From the NCBI GenBank assembly GCA_000969725.1, contig JXSR01S067781.1: 37,430 bases of DNA, one strand, 5' to 3'. Position 1 is the stretch's first letter. Each line of letters opens with the position of its first letter. Source of the DNA: Ophiothrix spiculata (Eukaryota; Echinodermata; Ophiuroidea; Amphilepidida; Ophiotrichidae). A program made the translations under genes and the position numbers. Below the pieces are notes generated by a model that made no database searches, had not been told where the DNA came from, and worked only from the letters and a program-made list of their open reading frames with translations. This document shows, in pieces, positions 1 through 10,409 of this stretch.

Positions 1-36
1 AAATAAATGAATCTGAATCTGAATCTGAATCTGAAT
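1..36 (+). repeat. Retroposon-type tail of GAATCT repeats
   Basis: Four tandem GAATCT hexamers (9-32) follow AAATAAAT. Short tandem tails of this sort end many LINE and SINE copies, so this may be the 3' end of a retroposon whose body lies left of the window. Nothing else of the element is visible. Confidence 0.4.
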
Positions 37-1090
37 TTGTCACAATTTCTTAACCAACTACACAATAAGCTAATAAATAACTCTGGCAAACTATTTCTTG
101 TGAATTTTTTTCAAATCCTGTTTTGCCATTTATAGCATGTTTTTTATCACTTTAATTAAAGGTATTTAACCAAACTTTCAACAACAGTATACTTTACCAT
201 CGACACTTATTTTTCAGTCGAATAAGTAAATACATTTATTTTTTCCTCTTATGGATCTTCCTGGGAATGATTTATTAATTTTCAAACCATTAGGCCAATT
301 TTTTATCAACCATTTTGAATTTATCTTAAAAATTTGAAACGATAAAATTGAACTCTTTTAATGGAATTCACAGAACTTCTCCCGACAACTATTGTTGACA
401 ACCTGAACGTGTTAACACCCAATTATCCCATATATATAGTAGACACACCTAATTGACAATCATCTCAACTTTTGTTTTCAATATCCATCTGATATTGTAT
501 TTATTAAAATTGGCATGAAATGGCTGCTCATTTATCATCGTTAAGTGGATCACTTCCGACATTTATTGTCAATACTCGTTTCACTCTATTACCTGCTTAG
601 AAAGCTTCATTAATCATATTAGTTCAGACAAAGGAGCAAATCAAGTGAATTATCCTTTCATACTTATGATGGCATTATGATAATGGTTTTAAAAGCACCA
701 ATAAACAAAGCTCTTAATGATTGACATGCCATAGCTTAAAATTGAAGAGTCATTGCAGACTGCAGTTAATCATTTTAAATATATTGTCATTTATTAGCAA
801 TAAATGCGTCATAGTCAAAACAGTTTACGTGGTGGTTCTACCAATTTGATGTAATCCAAAGCCTCAGCATATCTCCATCAGCAGTTGTGATCCAGAAATT
901 GTAGTTATCTCCACATTCATGGGCAGTAGTATGAGATGTTGATAAAATATACCGTTATTCAAAAATTCTTATGGATCAATGCTGTAATGCTTATTGGTGG
1001 TGAAGTCAAAATGTTATGGTTCACTTTAGTTGGCTCCTTTTATTAGGGATATCAACGAGAAAATTAAAGTTCCTATTCAATTTGTTTTCA
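37..1090. other. AT-rich sequence without recognised features
   Basis: No convincing reading frame, RNA gene or repeat was seen. The sequence is plain AT-rich DNA. Confidence 0.5.
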
Positions 1091-2025
1091 TGACCCTTAC
1101 CCAAATCACTAACCTTTTGTTAACCTTTCCTTAACATTTAGCAATCAGTAAATTTAAACCTTTAAAGGTTAATATGCACATATTAAACCTAATGGTAAAT
1201 TTGAAAGGTTAAGGTTAAGAAAAATGCTAGTTAACCTTATATAGAGGCGAAATATTTAAATGAGCTAAACCTTGAAAGGTTAAGCAATGGTTAACAAGAA
1301 AGGTTAAGGTTAATAGAGGCGAAATATTTAAATGAGCTAAACCTTGAAAGGTTAAGCAATGGTTAACAAGAAAGGTTAAGGTTAGGCTTCTTAACCTTTA
1401 ATGTTAAGCTTCTAAACCTCAAATGTTAGCTAACTTTATATAGAGGCGAAATATTTAAATGAGCTAAACCATGAAAGGTTAAGCAATGGTTAACAAGAAA
1501 GGTTAAGGTTAGGCTTCTTCGATCAGACACTATAAACTTAATACTTCATTTACATATTGCAATATCAAACTGCTTAGTTTTGTCAAAGCTAAACTCATCC
1601 AATGCAATATGATTATACCTAAGTGATCAGTAGCATCTATGGACCTTACAACTACAAAAAATATAAAAAATACAAAAAATACATGAACCTATAAAGGCCA
1701 AAACCATTGAAAACCGTTTAACACAGCCAGCAGATGATCAAATTTGAAATTTGTGGAATCAATTAACCTTTGACCTCTAAACCTTTTCACTTAAAGGCTA
1801 AGGACAAAGGCTAAGCACTTAGATTATTTTTCACTAAAGGTTAATGACGTAGAAATTTTGGCAATTAAGGCTAAGAGTGTGTCCTGAAAGGTTAAATTTT
1901 AAAGACTTAAGGTTAAGAATTCACAGCTTTTAACCTTAAATTGGTAATAAGGTTAAGAAAATATGTATGTTAACCTTTAAATGTCAAGAAAAGGCTAACT
2001 TAACCTTTCCATTGGGTAAGGGACA
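1091..2025. mobile_element. TIR-bounded non-autonomous element rich in AAGGTTAA motifs
   Basis: The stretch starts with TGACCCTTACCCAA (1091-1104) and ends with TTGGGTAAGGGACA (2012-2025). These match as inverted termini with one mismatch. In between, AAGGTTAA, TTAACCTT and close variants recur dozens of times in both orientations, and there is no coding frame. Terminal inverted repeats with many subterminal short motifs are typical of non-autonomous DNA transposons whose motifs bind the transposase. No target-site duplication could be identified, so the exact ends and superfamily are uncertain. Confidence 0.5.
1241..1512. repeat. 72-bp tandem repeat, two adjacent copies and a third nearby
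   Basis: The unit begins ATAGAGGCGAAATATTTAAA and continues through GAGCTAAACC and GGTTAAGCAATGGTTAACAA. Copies start at 1241, 1313 and 1440. The first two abut and are almost identical; the third follows a 55-bp spacer. It lies inside the TIR-bounded element and looks like a recent internal duplication. Confidence 0.75.
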
Positions 2026-3642
2026 TATTCGAATTGTACTCTGTTTCCAAAGTAAAATAACACCAAGATCACATTTGTAGGTCAAGCGGTTCCGGAGATA
2101 TTAAAGATTTTGTCCGAAAAATTTGCCGCTATTTGAGCTACAAATAGGGGTAAATTAGTAAAAATGTAAACATAAGGAATTTACGGGCGTGTAAAAATGA
2201 CAAACAACTAAGAAACTGATTAGTTTTAAATATTTTTCTTCTACCAGTGCCTGACAGTAGATAAGCATCCAAAAATATCCCATGTCTAACTTCGTATTGA
2301 AAATATCCGCCCAAATTTGAGGTCATTTGTGCAATTTCAACAAATGGACCCATCTGACATGGTGTTTCAGATGTACAATGGGAGTAGGATGAATAAATAA
2401 ACGCAGCACAGCCACTGACGTTATCCAGTAAGGTACAGGTAATAATGACAGCTACATTCACTGTACTTACTCCCGCAATCTTTAAAAGTGCTTATATCTC
2501 CAACATTTTACTGATTTTTACTGGATTAATGACATGAAAGAGGGGTGCATGTGAGTAACATTCTGATATTAAACCAAATTCACATTTATTTTAACTAATA
2601 CCATCCAAAAAAGACAAAAGAAAACTTCAGCGGGTTTTACAATGTCCAACCAATGTTTATCATGTTTATGCCGATAGTTCCTGTACACAGCGCCTAGAAC
2701 TAAAACACGTGGGAAATTGTGGTAGTGTGTACTTTGAAATGGAAAATCCGAAATGATTCGTTCATCGTTGAAAGTAAAAAAATATACCATTTTGATCACG
2801 AATATCTACTGGTTGTAATGAAGTAAGACACTTTTTCGGAGACGTCCTGTGTCATCCAGGGATTGCAAAAGTATTGAGATCTCTCTAACCGGGGCGGTGA
2901 TCTGGGGTTTTGATCAACTGCTGTGAAGTACAAGAGGTAGTTTCCAAAAAGTTGCTTTCATAAATGGAACAATGGATCAATCTCCTTTAAAATAGTTGTT
3001 TACTTTTTGCCTAAAAGTGAGTGAATCACATCGGAAAATGCATTTTTGTACAACGCGCTTTACCGCAGAACGGGGCTTGATTTGAGTTTGAACGCCGACC
3101 TCTGGTCCATTTTTCACACGGAGCTGCTCATTTATGAAAACATACGAACATTCAATCAACTGTAATATACTTGTTTTATGATTAAAAACTAAAAAGAACC
3201 CTCAACATTAAAAGAAACTCCATTTTCTTCAATAGTTACATTTTTAATTATTTTAAACATTATTGAACCCCTCAATGAAGAGTCTAAAGTGAAGGTACTT
3301 GAACGTAAATTTCAACACAGCACGGATTTTTCTACACTAATTGACATCCCTACTTTTATGCCTGTGTTACATTGACTTTGACATTTAACGCTTTTGGTAT
3401 AGAAGCCTTGGGAGTGGAAGTAAAATTTCCAGAAATCATCAAAGTTGATTGCCCAATTTCAATCTCTCCCCTTAATGTCACTTTACAGCCTGGTGACCAT
3501 GTTGTCATTCATTTCTTTCGAACAGTCTCCTTACCAAACTGTAAAACAATTTTTGTTTTGAAAGATGCATATTGCAAATACAATTTTCTGAGTCATGGAA
3601 CACTGCTGATCAATTTGTTCACTTGGACTCGGACTTCAATAG
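2026..3642. other. Unassigned sequence upstream of the LRR fragment
   Basis: No recognisable gene. An open stretch on the plus strand (3372-3725) overlaps the start of the LRR region in another frame and resembles no family I know. It could hold upstream exons of the LRR gene, but nothing supports a specific model. Confidence 0.4.
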
Positions 3643-4145
3643 GTTCAGAAAATTTGTTTGGACACAATAAAACTTCTAGTATTGATACTTCTGGACTGGT
3701 TTATACAAGGTACATGCTCTGTTGAGGACACATACCATGATTGTCTTTTATTTGAAGAAGAAGATTGGACACTAAACATTGTTGCCTTTACAGAATATGA
3801 TTGTCGTTTCGAATGCGTTGAAAACTGTACCTGCACCTTACGTGATGTAGCTTGGTTACGCTTCTGTAACAATAAAACTTCTTTTCCTTCACTGGTATTT
3901 TGGGCCTACTCTATAAAGATTCAGAGTTAAATATTCAATTTCAAGGTTTTGAAAGACTTGGATCTGGTGTATTTTCTTTTTATCCTGCTCATGCAAGTGA
4001 AACAATAGGTTCTTTGATGTTGCTCACAGACCATCTACTTCGTTTAATTGAGCCAGGAGCATTTGTCGGATTTAGCAACCTTTTGGAACTTACGCTTCGT
4101 TACAGTAACGTAACAGCGTTACAAAATGGTACATTTGATTCCCTT
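3643..4145 (+). pseudogene. Leucine-rich-repeat receptor fragment, N-terminal part
   Basis: The frame from 3643 reads a hydrophobic, signal-peptide-like segment (KLLVLILLDWFIQG), then a cysteine-rich cap (CRFECVENCTC) resembling an LRRNT domain, followed by LRRs such as IEPGAFVGFSNLLELTL and ALQNGTFDSL. Around 3890-3900 the frame shifts by one base, in or near a T run. No in-frame ATG precedes the hydrophobic segment; an acceptor-like AG (3641-3642) could join an upstream exon. The repeats follow the LxxLxLxxNxIxxIxxGxFxxL pattern of Toll-like and other secreted or membrane LRR proteins. The fragment is broken at 4145 by a LINE. Most likely a pseudogene of a multicopy LRR family; without LRRCT, membrane or TIR domains in view, the exact family cannot be named. 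Confidence 0.7.
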
Positions 4146-4178
4146 TAAGACACCAATGGTTTCCCATTGGTGTCTTAA
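4145..4178. repeat. 15-bp perfect hairpin at the 5' end of the LINE
   Basis: TTAAGACACCAATGG (4145-4159) is followed by the loop TTTC and its exact reverse complement (4164-4178). It sits at the junction of LRR and LINE sequence, and the first in-frame ATG of the LINE ORF (4156) lies inside the left arm. It is probably part of the element's 5' UTR, where a strong stem could affect translation or mark the 5' end. Confidence 0.85.
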
Positions 4179-7100
4179 CACCTTTGGGGGCTCCATGTGG
4201 GTGGAAAATAATGGCAAACTACCACCTGATACTACTGTTCCATCTTTTGCCATGTATACCCTAATGATGAGTTTAAATTATAATGATAAAAGCATGACAC
4301 TGGATAGTGAGCCCCCCAGGCCTGAAGGTGTCTCAAGTGCTACTGGGGAAGAGAGGTCGGATGACATCTTGTTTGGTACCAATGACGCTTCAACATCAAA
4401 GCCAAGTGGAAGTGTTGGAGTTGATGGCACTGCGGACAATGAAGTCAAACGTAACCTCTGGAAGACAACTTTGAAGATTGGCACATGGAATGTCAGAACA
4501 ATGAATCACGGCAAACTGGACATTGTTACAAGAGAACTTGACAAAATCAATGTCAACCTCGTTGGGATTTCTGAGATGAGATGGACAGGAAAGGGCCATT
4601 TTACCACACCTAGTAATCACACAGTGTACTACTCTGGCAAGGAAACAAGGAGAGAGCATGGGGTTGCTTTTATAGCCAACTCAGACATAGCCAGATGTGT
4701 TCTTGGGTATAACCCAATCAGTGAGAGAATTATCACCATCCGCATACAAGGAACACCCATGAACATCTCTGTTATTCATGCATATGCCCCTACATCTGCT
4801 TCATGTGAAGATGAGATCAAGACTTTCTACGATGATCTACAAGCAGCCATCAATGGTGTTAATAAAAGAGACATCATTATTATCACCGGAGACTTCAATG
4901 CAAAAGTTGGAGGACAAAGTACCAACAAAAATGTGATGGGAAATTGTGGCCTTGGACAACAGAATGAGAGGGGAGAAATGTTGATTGACTTTTGCCAAGA
5001 AAACCATCTAATCATCCTGAACACTTTCTTCACACAACACCCAAGGAGGCTTTACACCTGGTCATCTCCAAACCAAACAATAAGGAACCAAATCGATTAC
5101 ATTCTGGTCCAGAGGAGATGGCGATCTAGTTTCGTATCTACAAAGACATACCCAGGAGCTGATTGCGGTTCAGACCACCAACTTCTTCTGTCAACCATGA
5201 AATTCAAGCTGAAGCGTATCAAACGACAAAGAAGACCTGTTAGATATGATATGAGTAAGATCGATGACAGCTATAGAGTTGAAGTGAAGAATCGTTTCAG
5301 GGTCCTATTTGAAGATGATCCGGAGGAGTCCACTCCTGAAGAACTGTGGCAAGAAATAAAAAGTGCAGTTGAGGAATCTGCCAAAAAGACACTTCCTAAG
5401 AGGAAAGGCAAGAAAAAACCGTGGCTTTCAGAGGAAGTTTTCACATTAGCAGATCAAAGGAGGATGGTGAAGGAAAGAGGACTAGACAAGAAAAATCACC
5501 GCCAGGAGTATCGTGATCTGAACAGGAGAATACAAAATCAGATCAGGAAAGATAAAACTGATTTCATCAAGCAGAAGTGTGCTGATGTGGAAAGGAACAA
5601 CGTAACAAATAACACCAAAGACATGTTCAGAAACATCAAACAGCTGACCAATAAACCAATCCATAGACTCAATGTGCTAAAAGATGAAGACGGTAATATC
5701 CTAACAGAAGAGGGAGAGATCAAAGCAAGATGGAAGCAGTATTGCGAGAGATTGTATGCATCAAAAGAAGGAAATACATCAGAGGATAATGGCCGTACTA
5801 GTGATCCAGATGAGGCCGATGATCCAGATATCCTGATGTGTGAGGTGGAACAAGCAGTCAAAAGACTCCGGAATGGGAAATCTCCAGGAATAGATAACAT
5901 CCAGGCTGAGTTGTTGAAGGAAAGTGACACAGAGGGAATTGCAGTCATCCACAGACTTTGCAATAAGATTTGGAGAAGCAAGGTATGGCCGGAAGATTGG
6001 AAAAGGGCAGTGTTCCTACCTCTACCAAAGAAAGGAGATACAAGGGAGTGTGCCAATAATCGTACCATTTCACTCATTTCGCATGCTAGCAAGGTACTGC
6101 TACACATCATCGCAGAAAGAATCAGGGAACATCTAGAAAATGAGTTACCACCAGAGCAAGCAGGGTTTAGAAAAGGAAGAGGAACTAGAAATCAAATTGG
6201 AAACCTGAGGAATCTAGTGGAGAAAAACATGGAATTCCAGCAGCCTTTATTTCTCTGCTTCATAGACTACTCTAAGGCATTTGATTGTGTCCAACATGGA
6301 AAGCTGTGGAACATCATGATTGAGATGGGCTTCTCGACACATATAGTAAACCTAATCCGGACCCTATATAGTGGACAAGAAGCAACTGTGAGGACAGAGT
6401 CAGGAGATACTGATTGGTTTACCATTGGCCAAGGAGTCCGCCAGGGATGCATTTTGTCACCGTACTTATTTAATATATATGCTGAGTACATCATGCGGAA
6501 TGCACTTGATGGTTTCTCCGGTGAAGTGTCAATAGGAGGTCGACAACTAAACAATCTTAGGTATGCCGACGATACCACTCTTATTGCAAGAACAGCTCCT
6601 GAACTTCAAAACCTCATCGACAGAGTGAAGAGCACAAGTGAAGAGTATGGACTGTTCCTTAATGTTAAGAAAACAAAGGTCATGATTTATGGTGGCAGTC
6701 CAATCCAACCAGTGAAGGCAGATGGAGAGGATATAGAGGTGGTAAATACTTTCAACTTTCTTGGATCAGTCATTGTGGATGAAGGAGGCAGCTCCCAGGA
6801 AATTAGAAGACGTTTGGCAATGGCTAGGACAGCTGCTATCGGACTTGATGACATCTGGAAAGACAGAGGAATCACCATAACAACAAAGAAAAGCATTATG
6901 AGCGCCCTGGTATTCCCGATTGCCACATATGGGTCTGAGACATGGGCAGTTGGAAAAGCAGACGAAGGTAAAATCCAAGCCTTCGAAATGTGGTGTTGGA
7001 GAAAGATGTTGAGAATTTCCTGGAGAGAGCATAAAACAAATGAATTTGTCAGATGCCAAGTACACCCCATTATGTCAGAATATAATTCGCAACAAACTTC

Positions 7101-7321
7101 AATATTTTGGGCATATCTCAAGAAGGGAAGGCGACTGTCTAGAGAAAATAATTGTTCAAGGAATGATGGAAGGACATCGTAGAAGAGGCAGGAAGAAAAC
7201 CCGCTGGATAGATGGCATTAGAGAATATATTGGCCTATCTGTCAATGCAGCCTACCGTTATGCTCAAGATCGGCACAGTTGGAACGACATCATCAGAAGG
7301 GTCACAACGGGTCAGTCATGA
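4156..7321 (+). pseudogene. LINE endonuclease-reverse transcriptase ORF with one late frameshift
   Basis: The protein copies element RNA into a nicked chromosomal site (target-primed reverse transcription). The N-terminal ~115 residues are low-complexity. An AP-type endonuclease follows: GTWNVRTM, ISEMRWTG, GDFNAKVGG and, near residue 350, SDHQLLL. Reverse transcriptase follows with FIDYSKAFDC, GVRQGCILSPYLFN and the catalytic RYADD (about residue 812 counted from 4126). The frame is open from before 4156 to 7182. The conserved C-terminal segment (RNKLQYFGHI, RRRGRKKTRW) continues from about 7050 in the +1 frame and ends TGQS-stop at 7321. A single 1-base insertion or 2-base loss near 7045-7065 therefore breaks an otherwise intact ORF. 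ATG 4156 is the first start within the element; a later Met is possible. It resembles the BovB family from which bovine CFDP2 (craniofacial development protein 2) takes part of its sequence. Confidence 0.9.
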
Positions 7322-7328
7322 CTCACAG

Positions 7329-7341
7329 GACGACGACGACG
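7329..7341 (+). repeat. GAC microsatellite tail of the LINE
   Basis: Four GAC triplets directly follow the LINE stop codon region and precede the resumed LRR sequence. RTE-clade LINEs end in short tandem repeats rather than poly(A), so this marks the element's 3' end. Confidence 0.75.
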
Positions 7342-7443
7342 AACATGCATTATACATTGGATCTTGAATGGAATCGGATTGATACAATAGACACCGGTGT
7401 ATTTCATGATTTAGTAATAAGTAAAATATCCATAATAATTTAA
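7342..7443 (+). pseudogene. Continuation of the LRR fragment after the LINE
   Basis: Reading from AAC at 7342 gives a leucine-rich repeat including YTLDLEWNRIDTIDTGVF. Placed directly after the FDSL that ends at 4145, its spacing matches the F-x2-L-x2-L-x2-L-x-L-x2-N repeat register, with one L-to-H change. After HDL (TTA, 7411-7413) a GTAATAAGT could be a splice donor; otherwise the frame stops at 7441-7443. No further repeats were found downstream. Confidence 0.72.
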
Positions 7444-8540
7444 TTTGAAAACACTTCTGTCTCTGTTGATATCTTGTGATTGTGCTAAAGACTACACTAA
7501 AAAAAGTAGGACAATTGAAGACGATTGAAGCTGATTGATCGATCTCACCATAAGACCGTGAATTTAATGATGCGTTTCGAGAGAAAATAATTTAACACGG
7601 TGGTCAGTTATCAATGATAATTGGTGATTATTAAAAAGGGTCAAAGGTTTAATTTTATAAACCAATATTTCTAACACCATATATTTTCTGTATTGTGTAC
7701 ACACAAATGACAAATTTCATTACATCGGCCATAGCCAACACGTTTCTTGTGGTACCATCCAGGTACTGCATTTTAGATGTATGACATCCTTTGGTGATGA
7801 AACATAAGCCATGGGCTCTTGCTGTATGTCTACTATGCTGGAATCACATTGCAAAATTAATGGTTGATTCCCTTGACTCCCACGTTTTTGTTTTTATTCA
7901 TATGCCCGTGTTTATTATTGTGTACATGTATTTGACATTATAATGAATTATTATGCAAATGAACAAAGCGAGATAATTAACATGGTGTGATATCCAATCT
8001 TAAAATAGCTATTTGATACAATGTGAAACGTAAACGTGATAATTACCTGATGGTGTTTTAAAATGCAAACAAATACTTCCGAACTCAGAGCTCGAATAAT
8101 TTTGATATTTGTTTTTAACGGTTTTACCATAATTACGTAAAACGCTGTCATCAGGTTCGGATCTAATAAGGCCTATTTGAAACTATCTATAAAGGTGACT
8201 GTGGCCACATCATATCAAACCTTTTCTAAACATTTATAAGGCAAGAGTTGACTTCTGATTTGACTACCGGTTTTCCTGGGTGATCGGAATATGGTTGAGA
8301 TCTTGTCCAGTCAGACTTTTCATCAATTTCCATTAATTGTATAATGAAGCCATAACTATTAAAGCATTCATTAATAGCACTGAACTGTTTTTGCCTTGTT
8401 GTTAAGCACTATTGGTAAATTGCCTAATCTGTTTTCTCTTAACTAGGTCTTTCCTGTCGACTCATTATGATTCCACTTTCACTAATTGAGGTCAAATGTT
8501 ATTGGAAAAGATTATTAGTGAAAGGGTTATTTTTTGTTAG
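7444..8540. other. Intergenic sequence without recognised features
   Basis: AT-rich DNA. No further LRR codons, RNA gene or clear repeat was recognised. Confidence 0.5.
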
Positions 8541-8717
8541 TACAGTAGAAACTCATTATAACGAAGTTGCTAGAGACAGAAAAATTACTTCTTTATATCC
8601 AAAATTTCGTTATATCAGGGTTTTTAAAACAATATAAGTAAAATGGTACAGGAAAATTACTACTTTATAACAGGGCTTTTCTTATATCAGATTTCGTTAT
8701 AATGAGTTTCTACTGTA
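8541..8717. mobile_element. MITE with 24-bp perfect TIRs and TA target duplication
   Basis: Positions 8542-8565 (starting ACAGTAGAAACTCATT) are the exact reverse complement of 8693-8716. The element proper, CAGTAGAAACTC to GAGTTTCTACTG (8543-8715), is flanked by TA on both sides. Size (~173 bp), the CAGTAGAAACTC terminus and TA duplication fit a Tc1/mariner (pogo-like) derived MITE. It has no coding capacity. Confidence 0.9.
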
Positions 8718-8725
8718 TACCTTTA

Positions 8726-8981
8726 ATTGTGATGGCTCACCCTGAAAGGGGGGACTTTGCAGGTGATATCAATTTTGATTTTATCATTTCATCTGTTACA
8801 GCATTTTCAAAGCTTTAAAATGACACCTTACTTGTTGAAATTGATCAAGGCAATCAAATTTTACAACAGAAAATCTGTTGGAAATTCTTATTATTTTCTT
8901 TATTTTTTGCTCCTATTTTCACCGGTTTCTTGAAAAGTGTTCTGTCGCAAAGTCCCCCTTTTTGGGGTGAGTCATCATAAT
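8726..8981. mobile_element. MITE with ~35-bp imperfect TIRs
   Basis: ATTGTGATGGCTCACCCTGA (from 8726) through GGGGGGACTTTGC (8760) is mirrored by GCAAAGTCCCCCTTTTTGGG (from 8947) through GTGAGTCATCATAAT (8981). The arms differ at a few positions. The ~256-bp element lies 9 bp from the preceding MITE and has no reading frame. Confidence 0.8.
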
Positions 8982-9236
8982 TATCATTAAGCCATTCCAT
9001 GTCACCAAATATTACATGGCATCTGATTTTGAACTAACAAGAAATTTTTTTCTTTCAATGGATGATTTTGTTGATAAATCGCTAAACCTTCGACTATTAA
9101 GTAAAAAGATTGATGACTCACTGTTGTTTGAAAAATATTGGCAATAAATGAAGAAAAAATTATTGTTTGAAAGTCATTTTAAATCTACAAAGAATATAGC
9201 CAATCGTTTGCAATATAAATAGACAACCTGGAGCAC

Positions 9237-9640
9237 TTACACTATATACTCTATAGATCTTGAAGTATGCAACAAGCAATCAGACTCTGCTACGAGATCC
9301 ATAGCATATCCCTTGTATTCTATAACATTGTGAAGTGGTGGTTTTGTATTGTGTAATAGACTAGAAATGATTGATCAGGATTGATTAGGACCAAATCACT
9401 GCGTATTAATACTTTTGTACATGAATCCTTCATGATTTTGGTATTATTTTGGGCTAATTTTGTTGTTAACACATGGACAAACCTTTGTCATAAGTTTATT
9501 TGAATATTCAGCAAGATTGGGTACGTAGTTAGTTTTCGAAAAATACAGACTAATTTTGTTCCCCATATGGTCATATTGGTTTTTGTGTGTTAATCGGCTG
9601 CTTGTTGCATACTTTAAGGTTTATAGAGTAAAGTAACCTT
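9237..9640. mobile_element. Foldback/MITE-like element with ~45-bp imperfect inverted arms
   Basis: TATACTCTATAGATCTTGAA and GTATGCAACAAGCA (about 9245-9280) reappear inverted as TGCTTGTTGCATAC and TTTATAGAGTAAAG (about 9599-9634). The ~400-bp unit looks like a decayed non-autonomous DNA transposon. Ends and target duplication are not defined. Confidence 0.6.
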
Positions 9641-9880
9641 TATGAAATCGAAAAGACGCATTTGAGAACAGGTGCTATGTAATATTAGTTTGGTCAATTT
9701 CTGGACTTCAAAAGAAGTTTCCTTCGTACATAATCTATTTCTTCCACAAAAGCAAAGTTACAGGATAAACACATGAATGTACTATACATTAAACTGTAAA
9801 TACAACATTGTGGAGGAGGACTGAGAATTAAGTATAAAGCCTGTCAAGTCCCAGACTCCAAATAATAATATAAGTGCATA

Positions 9881-9936
9881 CTGTGGCCATCGCATTGTGG
9901 ATGGAGAGGACTCCATCCACAATGCGATGGCCACAG
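9881..9936. repeat. Perfect 26-bp inverted repeat with a 4-nt loop
   Basis: The left arm 9881-9906 (starting CTGTGGCCATCGCATTGTGG) is the exact reverse complement of 9911-9936, around the loop AGGA. Its GC content is higher than the surroundings. No TIR element or gene explains it. It could be a foldback element core, a hairpin RNA source, or a cloning or assembly foldback artefact. Confidence 0.92.
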
Positions 9937-10237
9937 AGAAGAAAGAGAGGGCAGAATGTTTCATTTAAGATGATAAAGACATATATATGAATTTATCAGA
10001 ATAAAATGTGCGTTATATCCTTAACCATATGAGGTTGCATCACTAATGGTGATTCGGTGATTCACCATGGAATCGCCCAGTAAATTATTTGTGTTGTCTT
10101 TACTTGACGATGAAATTGCAACTCATAATTGTTCATTACGATAATAATGAAACCATCTCATAGATCATGTCAGAATTTGTACAGTATGCCAGTGGGGGCA
10201 CTATGGTCATACACAAAAACTAGAGTACATTGAAAAG

Positions 10238-10400
10238 CAGGGGTGTGAGAGTCATGTGATAAAAAAGCTGAAAAAAGCTGAAAGTGGTGAAAAAATGCCA
10301 AGAACAGGCTGAAAATGAAAGAAAAAGCTGAAATTATTACTCTTTTGAAGCCATTAAAAAAAGCTGAAATCAGCTAAAAAGCTGAACTCTCACACCCCTG
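10238..10400. mobile_element. hAT-like MITE with 15-bp perfect TIRs
   Basis: CAGGGGTGTGAGAGT (10238-10252) is the exact reverse complement of ACTCTCACACCCCTG (10386-10400). GAAAAG directly flanks both ends (10232-10237 and 10401-10406), a likely target duplication. The 163-bp interior repeats AAAAGCTGA several times. The CAGGG terminus suggests the hAT superfamily, whose duplications are normally 8 bp, so superfamily assignment is tentative. Confidence 0.85.
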
Positions 10401-10409
10401 GAAAAGGGT

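Larger units (their letters stand above)
4146..7341 (+). mobile_element. Near full-length RTE/BovB-type LINE
   Basis: The element spans about 3.2 kb, the normal size for the RTE clade, with one long endonuclease-reverse transcriptase ORF, almost no 3' UTR and a short GAC-type repeat at its end (about 7329-7341). It starts with the hairpin at 4145-4178. It is inserted in the same orientation as the LRR fragment. Host LRR sequence ends at codon CTT (4143-4145) and resumes at AAC (7342). No target-site duplication longer than about 2 bp is visible. Confidence 0.88.

Noticed and set aside
1241-1512. Regular repeats that might suggest a CRISPR-like array
   Set aside because: 72-bp units abut without unique spacers, only three copies exist, and the surroundings are animal DNA with TIR termini.
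1091-2025. Interstitial telomere-like repeat (GGTTAA family)
   Set aside because: Motifs are dispersed in both orientations and not in a head-to-tail array, and the sequence differs from TTAGGG.
3372-3725. Plus-strand open frame of 117 codons upstream of the LRR fragment
   Set aside because: No recognisable domain, overlaps the LRR frame, and its start does not fit a signal peptide.
5538-6110. Long open frame on the minus strand within the LINE
   Set aside because: It is the antisense shadow of the reverse transcriptase ORF.
9782-9964. Minus-strand small ORF over the palindrome
   Set aside because: Its only order comes from the inverted repeat; no family similarity and no upstream context.
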